A stretch of DNA of 34,197 nt from Microcaldota archaeon. GTDB lineage: Archaea; Micrarchaeota; Micrarchaeia; Micrarchaeales; CABMGC01. How positions within the stretch are numbered: the first letter of the stretch is position 1; each line of letters starts with the position of its first letter. Below, piece by piece: positions 28,620 through 34,197 of this stretch. The notes under the pieces were generated by a model. That model was not told the origin of the DNA. It searched no databases and was given only the letters and a program-made list of their open reading frames with translations. The stretch spans positions 1-34,197 of the forward strand of contig JAJZKU010000008.1 of the NCBI GenBank assembly GCA_021850705.1. The letters are read 5' to 3'. Position numbers and translations under genes: made by a program.

Positions 28620-29939
28620 CTACGGGTAAGCACGGTTAATGGTTCTTGGGAACGGTATTGCATCGCGTATGTGGTCAAGGTTAAGCATCCATTTGATTAT
28701 GCGTTCTACGCCTAATCCGAATCCTGCATGCGGCACGCTTCCATACCTTCTCAGATCAAGCCACCACTGATAGTTCTCCAATGCTATCTTTATCTGCTTC
28801 TGCTTCTCCACCTCGGCTATTCTCTCCTTCAGTTCCTCCATATTCCATATACGCTCGCTGCCTCCTATTATCTCTCCCTGACCCTTAGGCGCCTGCAGGT
28901 CCGCACACATGACAGTCCTTTCGTCCTTAGGATTGACAGGCATGTAGAACGGCTTGATCTCCCTGGGCCATAAGGTTACAAATACCGGTTTTTCCTCGTC
29001 CTCTGTGAGCAGTCTTTCATCTTCAACACCCAGATCATCTCCCCACTTCTTTTCTGCTCCTTTTTCATTGAGAACCTCCAGTGCCTTCTCATAAGTTATC
29101 CTCTTAAAAGGGGGTTTGATCTTGAGCAGAGTCTGCGGGTCTACATTGAAATTCTTCAAAAGGTCTTCATTGTTCTTTGCAAGCATGATTGCAGTATTGC
29201 TGACGAGCTTCTCCTGCAGCTTCATGTTCATGTCGTTGTTATAGTAAGTCATCTCCGGTTCAAGATGCCAGTACTCTGCGAGATGCTTTATTGTCCTTGA
29301 TTTTTCCGCCCTGTATGACGGTGCAAACGAATAGACCTTCTCCAGGGAGAATGCCATAACCTCAGAATAGAACTGTGAAGATTCTGTCAGATATGCCTTC
29401 TGGCCGAAGTAATCCACTTCAAACAGGTCAGCTCCTGTCTCTCCGCCTGCTTTGGTAAGCAGTGGAGGAGTTATTTCGTAGAAGCCTCTGCCGTCAAGGA
29501 ATTTTCTCAAGTACCTGAATATGTATGCCCTTGCCTTCATTATGTCCCGCATCCTCTGGCTCCTTAGCCATAGATGCCTATTGTCAAGTAGCAATTCTGC
29601 ACTCTGATATTCCGTTATTGGGAATGGTTCTGAGCCACTTACTATCTTTACAGAATCCGTCTCAAGCTCGTATCCAGTTGGTGCACGTGGTTCCTTCTTT
29701 ACTGTTCCGGATACAAGTATGCTTGATTCTATGGCTGCAGCGGCTGCGGCATCCCACTCCTTTTGCTTTAGCATGGCTTTCTTCACTGAAACCTGAATGG
29801 TACCGGTCCTGTCCCTTATGACTATGAATAATATTGCTCCGCCCTCCCTTTTCCTGTGTATCCATCCCCTTAACTGTACTCTCTTCCCTACGTTTGAATC
29901 TGCATCTTCTATAGGCATGAGCTTTGGCATCTGAAACAC
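28620..29939 (-). CDS. asnS: Asparaginyl-tRNA synthetase (AsnRS/AspRS class IIb)
   Basis: VQLRGWIHRKREGG, LTESSQFYSEVM, YRAEKSRTIKHLAEYWHLEPEM, GLGVERIIKWMLNLDHIRDAIPFPRTINRAYP. Confidence 0.88.
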   Translation of the reverse strand: MFQMPKLMPIEDADSNVGKRVQLRGWIHRKREGGAILFIVIRDRTGTIQVSVKKAMLKQKEWDAAAAAAIESSILVSGTVKKEPRAPTGYELETDSVKIVSGSEPFPITEYQSAELLLDNRHLWLRSQRMRDIMKARAYIFRYLRKFLDGRGFYEITPPLLTKAGGETGADLFEVDYFGQKAYLTESSQFYSEVMAFSLEKVYSFAPSYRAEKSRTIKHLAEYWHLEPEMTYYNNDMNMKLQEKLVSNTAIMLAKNNEDLLKNFNVDPQTLLKIKPPFKRITYEKALEVLNEKGAEKKWGDDLGVEDERLLTEDEEKPVFVTLWPREIKPFYMPVNPKDERTVMCADLQAPKGQGEIIGGSERIWNMEELKERIAEVEKQKQIKIALENYQWWLDLRRYGSVPHAGFGLGVERIIKWMLNLDHIRDAIPFPRTINRAYP

Positions 29940-29991
29940 GCTTAATCTTGTGTGCGGATAGGCTAATATTCTTTTGGGAAGAATTATAATT

Positions 29992-30576
29992 ATGCCTGGG
30001 GAGGACTACGAGAATCTGAAGAAATACAACGACATATACCTAGAGATAATAATGCGCTACAAGGACCATATAGAGGAATCTGAAAGGCTAAATGTTTCTG
30101 ACCTTCCAAAACTTGTGACTCCCGAGAATGCTACTGTTTCTGCTTTGTGCGATTCGATACGCTCTGGGTTCAATAACTACTCCTATGATAGGAATTTTGC
30201 AAAGGCTGCAGTGTCTGCCTTCAAGTATGTGAATGATAAGATAACCAGTGTATCCCTGCCAATACAGTTTTGGCAGAGCCCAGAAGAAACTTTGAAGAGA
30301 GGAGCAGGTGACTCTTTTGACAAGGTAGTGCTTCTTTGCAGCATTCTGATTAATCTTGGAGCTACTGATGCAAAAGTAGTTGTTGCAGTTTCCGGAGAGA
30401 GACAGAGATTTTTCGTATACCTAAAGAGCGATAATGGAGTTGCCATTTTTGACATAAAAGGAGCCATGAAGGAGTATACGGATATAAGAAGTGTGCTTTC
30501 TGAATTGAACTTCTCGGAATCAGATGAAGCTGAGGCTTATGAGTTCAACAATGTACTGTATAATGACATTTTATAA
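29992..30576 (+). CDS. Transglutaminase-like fold protein, catalytic Cys replaced by Ser
   Basis: QFWQSPEETLKRGAGDSFDKVVLLCSILINLGA matches the transglutaminase-like core (GDC-x-D) with Cys->Ser; start ATG 29992 (track start TTG 29974). Confidence 0.7.
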   Translation: MPGEDYENLKKYNDIYLEIIMRYKDHIEESERLNVSDLPKLVTPENATVSALCDSIRSGFNNYSYDRNFAKAAVSAFKYVNDKITSVSLPIQFWQSPEETLKRGAGDSFDKVVLLCSILINLGATDAKVVVAVSGERQRFFVYLKSDNGVAIFDIKGAMKEYTDIRSVLSELNFSESDEAEAYEFNNVLYNDIL

Positions 30577-30681
30577 TCGTCTGGACATCTTCTTCCTTGC
30601 TGCCTTCTTGAGTTTTGACTGCTTCCTCATCCTGTAGTGCTTTCCTACCTTTCTCTTCTTTTTGCTTACTGTTTTCTGCAT
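30571..30681 (-). CDS. 36-aa highly basic small protein
   Basis: Below ORF-track cutoff: MQKTVSKKKRKVGKHYRMRKQSKLKKAARKKMSRRL, stop overlaps the convergent neighbour. Confidence 0.5.
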   Translation of the reverse strand: MQKTVSKKKRKVGKHYRMRKQSKLKKAARKKMSRRL

Positions 30682-30697
30682 AATAACCAGAATAGAT

Positions 30698-31753
30698 TCA
30701 CAGCCAGCTATTTATATCCTTTTGCCTCTTCTCCTTCTTTGCTGTTGAGAGCAGTTCTGCCATCTTTTCTACTCTTTCTTCTGAAAAGCCGTGCTCTTTG
30801 CACATAAATCCCATCAGTCCTTCTTTATCCAGAGCCGTGTCGGTGAGGAGTTTGTGGAATTCGTTGCCATTGATCTTTGTAACATCAGGCTGCAGGAATA
30901 TCTTTTCCACCTCGTCAGCGTCATCTATACATGTATCGTATTTTGATCTGAGAGCATTTTGTACATCTTCCAGCGTGTCTGACTCTTTTGTTATCTTCAA
31001 TGCTGTCTTGGGGCCGACGCCCTTTATGCCGTCATTGAAGTCCGTGCCTATCATCATTCCTGCCCATACTAGCTGCTTTCTGCTTATCCCGAACTTTGAG
31101 AGAAGATCCTTTAGAAATATCTTTTCAGGTTTTACATTTATGAAAACATTCTTGCCAGGAAGCTTCCTCTTGCCCGTTATAGTTACATTCCTTATTACGA
31201 GCTCCGCTCCAAAAAGGAAGGAATCGTAATCCTGGCTTGCAGAAGCATGTGCCAGTCCGTTCTCTACAAGGTATGCTGCCTGCGCCTCTCCCTCGCTAGG
31301 AGCCTGTATGAACGGCATGCCCATATACCCCAAAAGCTCCTTTGCACTGCTTACCACTTCCTTGGTTATCCTCGTGCTTGCCATCGCATGTGTCCTCGCC
31401 TCTTCAAGCATGCCTTTTTCCTGTGCGCTCTTCCACTCCTCCATAGCCTTCTCTCTCCTGCTTATCCTCGCAGATATAGTCTTGCTCTTAAGGGTCGGAG
31501 GTATTCCGTCGAATACGAAGACAGGTATCGCCCCATAATTGAGAAGATTTGTAGTTCTGTAAAGCAGGCCTGAAAGATGGCTGGTTATCCTTCCTTTTGA
31601 GTCGGTAAGAGGTGTGCCGTCAGGCTGTCTTATTATTGATAGGAATTGGTAGATGGTGTTGTATGCATCTATTGCAATTACCTTATCCTTAAGCTCATCG
31701 AAGGACAGTTCCTGCTTTACCTCACTTACAAGCTTGCTTATATCTACAGCTAT
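30698..31753 (-). CDS. fen: Flap endonuclease 1, apparently starting at ATA
   Basis: Track lists only 248 aa from ATG 31444. The frame is open to 31753: (I/M)AVDISKLVSEVKQELSFDELKDKVIAIDAYNTIYQFLSIIRQPDGTPLTDSKGRITSHLSGLLYRTTNLLNYGAIPVFVFDGIPPTLKSK... then EGEAQAAYL, ASQDYDSFLFGA, GTDFNDGIKGVGPKTAL. Confidence 0.9.
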   Translation of the reverse strand: MAVDISKLVSEVKQELSFDELKDKVIAIDAYNTIYQFLSIIRQPDGTPLTDSKGRITSHLSGLLYRTTNLLNYGAIPVFVFDGIPPTLKSKTISARISRREKAMEEWKSAQEKGMLEEARTHAMASTRITKEVVSSAKELLGYMGMPFIQAPSEGEAQAAYLVENGLAHASASQDYDSFLFGAELVIRNVTITGKRKLPGKNVFINVKPEKIFLKDLLSKFGISRKQLVWAGMMIGTDFNDGIKGVGPKTALKITKESDTLEDVQNALRSKYDTCIDDADEVEKIFLQPDVTKINGNEFHKLLTDTALDKEGLMGFMCKEHGFSEERVEKMAELLSTAKKEKRQKDINSWL

Positions 31754-32239
31754 CTACTCACCGTCCTTTTTCTTTGACTCTTTCCTTATGGCCGCATCCC
31801 AAAGAGTAAGCGGTTCATTCTTTCCGAAGCTGCGTTTGTCCTCCTCCTGTTTGGCTTCAATCTCCAGCTTAATGCCCAGGAGCTTCTCGAGCTTTTTAGC
31901 CACTCTTTCCTCAGGTATCAACTGATTCCTCTCTATTCTTGCTATAAGGCTCTCTTTTTCATTTATTTTTATTGCAAGATCCTTGTTTGTAAGGCCTGCT
32001 TTCTCCCTTGCATTCTTTATTATGCTGCCGTAGTCATTCATTATCTCATTGCCTTCCTCTGAAAAAGCATGCTTTATTACAATGTGCTCCTGTTTGGTGT
32101 TTTTGTTTTGGGAGTGGTCAATTACTTCTATAGGCGTCATACCTTTGGCACATCTCTCGCATACATGCATCTGAGCTTCTTCTACTTCCACTACATATTC
32201 CTTGTCTGTTTTTCTTCCGCATATGTCGCATTCCGGCAT
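31754..32239 (-). CDS. Archaeal multiprotein bridging factor 1-like (Zn ribbon + HTH)
   Basis: MPECDICGRKTD...HVCERCAKG zinc ribbon; YGSIIKNAREKAGLTNKDLAIKINEKESLIARIERNQLIPEERVAKKLEKLLGIKL HTH. Confidence 0.94.
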   Translation of the reverse strand: MPECDICGRKTDKEYVVEVEEAQMHVCERCAKGMTPIEVIDHSQNKNTKQEHIVIKHAFSEEGNEIMNDYGSIIKNAREKAGLTNKDLAIKINEKESLIARIERNQLIPEERVAKKLEKLLGIKLEIEAKQEEDKRSFGKNEPLTLWDAAIRKESKKKDGE

Positions 32240-32285
32240 GTTCCCACCACTAACATATCTGTTCTCAAGTATAATAATTTATCCA

Positions 32286-33134
32286 TTAGGTAAGGATCAA
32301 CAGCATCAGATTGCCAAAGATAAGGGACATTACAACGCCGAAAAATATGAAGAGCGCGAACGGCACGGAATTCCTATATACCGGAAGCTTCTTTTTCACG
32401 TCTCTTATATCAGATAGCAGGTTCTTTGTGACCAGCCTGTCGAATCTCTTTGAGATCTTGGTGAAGTACGCTATGTCCTTTTTATCCATCAGGTTTGTCG
32501 CTATCATATCTCCCTGCTCTAATGATGAAGGAAGCACCATCTCTACCATTCCCGAGTATATGCTGCTCTCGTAGATTATTATGAAGAATGAGGCTATCCC
32601 TATTATGCCAAGGATAATTATCCCAATGAGCCCTATGTAAGATATCGCATACATTATTGTTATGAGTATGGCATATGCGACAAGCAGAACTGATCCGGAA
32701 AATATACGGTTTTTGTCTATTTTTGGCTTCTTTGCTGATTTGCTAAGGTAGTATATAGGTATGTATATCGATACAGTATATCCTGCTGCCAGCAGAACCG
32801 ATATTATGAATGGTATTGGTATCTGGACCTCTGAATAAAGTATTGGACTAGGCTGTATAGGGAGTATAAGTGATATTGCTACGAATTCTAGGAAGTCTCC
32901 CCCTCCAAGGAAGCCTTTCTTGTAAAGCAGATAGCCAGGTATTGCCACTATCAAGGCTATTACAATGCTGTACATGATAGTGCTATAGCCGTATGTAAGG
33001 GTTATTGCAAATGCCACGACTACTGTCAGGTATACGAAAATGTTAGGTATGTTCCTTTTGTTAAAAACATCGAATAACGCATATATGGCAGTTATCGCTA
33101 TGAGAATTGCTGATACTAACAATTGATTTAACAT
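32286..33134 (-). CDS. Prepilin/preflagellin peptidase (A24 family)
   Basis: ALFDVFNKRNIPN and GGGDFLEFVAISLILP (GxGD) in a multi-TM protein. Confidence 0.85.
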   Translation of the reverse strand: MLNQLLVSAILIAITAIYALFDVFNKRNIPNIFVYLTVVVAFAITLTYGYSTIMYSIVIALIVAIPGYLLYKKGFLGGGDFLEFVAISLILPIQPSPILYSEVQIPIPFIISVLLAAGYTVSIYIPIYYLSKSAKKPKIDKNRIFSGSVLLVAYAILITIMYAISYIGLIGIIILGIIGIASFFIIIYESSIYSGMVEMVLPSSLEQGDMIATNLMDKKDIAYFTKISKRFDRLVTKNLLSDIRDVKKKLPVYRNSVPFALFIFFGVVMSLIFGNLMLLILT

Positions 33135-33152
33135 ATTACTCTTCAGACTATT

Positions 33153-33172
33153 TGCAATAAATGCTTATATAT
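33153..33172 (-). promoter_or_regulatory. Putative TATA-box region for the prepilin peptidase gene
   Basis: Reverse strand GAAATATATAAGCATTTATT lies a few tens of nt upstream of ATG 33134. Confidence 0.5.
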
Positions 33173-33217
33173 TTCTTGTTGCTTTGCAATCAATACTGCA
33201 GCTTTAGAATGGCACAG

Positions 33218-33931
33218 TTAGAAGTTTAAGGAGAAATAGACACCTAATGCACCATGATTTCCTTTGCTCAGTGTTATTGCAAGCTGTCCCGAAGGGGATT
33301 GCTCCGAATAGAGTTTGAATCCTTTGTGCTTTATGACATATGTAAAGTATGCGACTGTTGCATTCTGCACATTCATTGGAAGCGGAAATAGATTCGCATT
33401 GGCAGCAGATAGCCCAGAATATCCGTATCCAGAAATACTGCCATAATAATTAGGGGGATTGTCAGGCTTCAGTATGGAAAATCTTATAGTGCTTTTTGGG
33501 CTGAGTTTTGCATCGGATTGAAAGGCAGCTTCAGGATAGCTTTTTTCCTCAGCAAGCATTTGCAGTACATAACGACTTTTCCAGTGCGTATTTTTTACAG
33601 AAACAGCATTTGTCCCAAGCCGATATGCAGCCGCTTTTGGCTTGGCTTCCACCATTGCAAGCATGTTTGAATGTGTTGTGTTTTTGGCGTAATCGGAGCT
33701 ATGCTTTTCTTTCGCATTTGGAAACTGTCCTGCGGATGCTGTATTAATCATTATACCTGAAACTGTCACAGCCAACATGATTTCTTTTGCTATCTCAGAT
33801 GCTTTTCCACAGATATTGGTTATTTTAGAAACAGAATCTGCTTCCTTTCTTAGAATTGATGTAAACGTACCTGAGGTATGCACACTTGCTCCGTTATCCT
33901 TTAGCTGTTTATTGGCCATATGATCTGCCAC
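33218..33931 (-). CDS. Hypothetical membrane-anchored protein
   Basis: 237-aa ORF from GTG 33931; hydrophobic segment EIMLAVTVSGIMINTASA; frame stays open further upstream to 34015. Confidence 0.55.
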   Translation of the reverse strand: MADHMANKQLKDNGASVHTSGTFTSILRKEADSVSKITNICGKASEIAKEIMLAVTVSGIMINTASAGQFPNAKEKHSSDYAKNTTHSNMLAMVEAKPKAAAYRLGTNAVSVKNTHWKSRYVLQMLAEEKSYPEAAFQSDAKLSPKSTIRFSILKPDNPPNYYGSISGYGYSGLSAANANLFPLPMNVQNATVAYFTYVIKHKGFKLYSEQSPSGQLAITLSKGNHGALGVYFSLNF

Positions 33932-34197
33932 ACACCCAGCCGCACCGTATCCGTAAATATTGTACGGATCTGTGATATTTATAACTGACTGTTTCGCATG
34001 ATTTGTAGAAAAGGTTTAAGAACCTGATTGCATACCTTTATTCAAGTGTAAGTATATGGCTGCGAAGTGGACACATACCCTAATTACCTGCTTCAGGTCA
34101 CTCGTAGTCATAGGGATAGACGCTTACAATACGAAGCCTATGTACCTTCTGTGCAATAAGGCTTCAACGCTTGCGTAAGAGCGTAATAATCTTTTTT

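Noticed and set aside
31754-31756. Genuine aMBF1-FEN1 fusion by readthrough
   Set aside because: aMBF1 and FEN1 each have the expected family boundaries, and the ATA aligns with the normal FEN1 N-terminus, so non-canonical initiation is more economical.
33949-33969. Inverted repeat ATCCGTA-N7-TACGGAT as an operator or terminator
   Set aside because: It lies in a coding-like frame (DPYNIYGYG) and may simply reflect TAC/GGA codons; no independent support.
1-34197. CRISPR arrays, transposases, integrases, rRNA genes
   Set aside because: No regularly spaced repeats, no recognisable mobile-element ORFs and no rRNA-like sequences were seen.

Overview
This is a compact archaeal window, probably from a DPANN/Micrarchaeota-like genome; that placement is inferred from gene content only. 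Archaeal markers are the KH/beta-CASP RNase (aCPSF1/FttA type), a proteasome beta subunit, aMBF1, Sec61-gamma/SecE next to FtsZ, FEN1, a TRAM protein, and tRNAs with canonical 37/38 introns. I support about 36 protein genes and 3 tRNAs: Tyr-GTA with intron, Asp-GTC, and Ser-TGA with intron. The most striking observations are: (1) three consecutive MEP/DOXP isoprenoid genes (ispF, ispE and convergent ispD) embedded among archaeal genes, although archaea normally use mevalonate routes; (2) a fen1 gene whose first ~103 codons, including catalytic-site residues, have no ATG/GTG/TTG start, so translation apparently begins at an ATA directly after the in-frame TAG of the upstream aMBF1 gene; (3) an HExxH metallopeptidase-like gene interrupted by an in-frame amber codon; (4) a transglutaminase-fold protein that has lost its catalytic Cys; (5) a SET-domain methyltransferase-like gene; (6) a stand-alone NFACT-R protein beside secE-ftsZ; and (7) repeated use of palindromic shared stop codons at convergent gene junctions. 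No CRISPR array, transposon or rRNA was found. All assignments come from reading the sequence; no database search was run.
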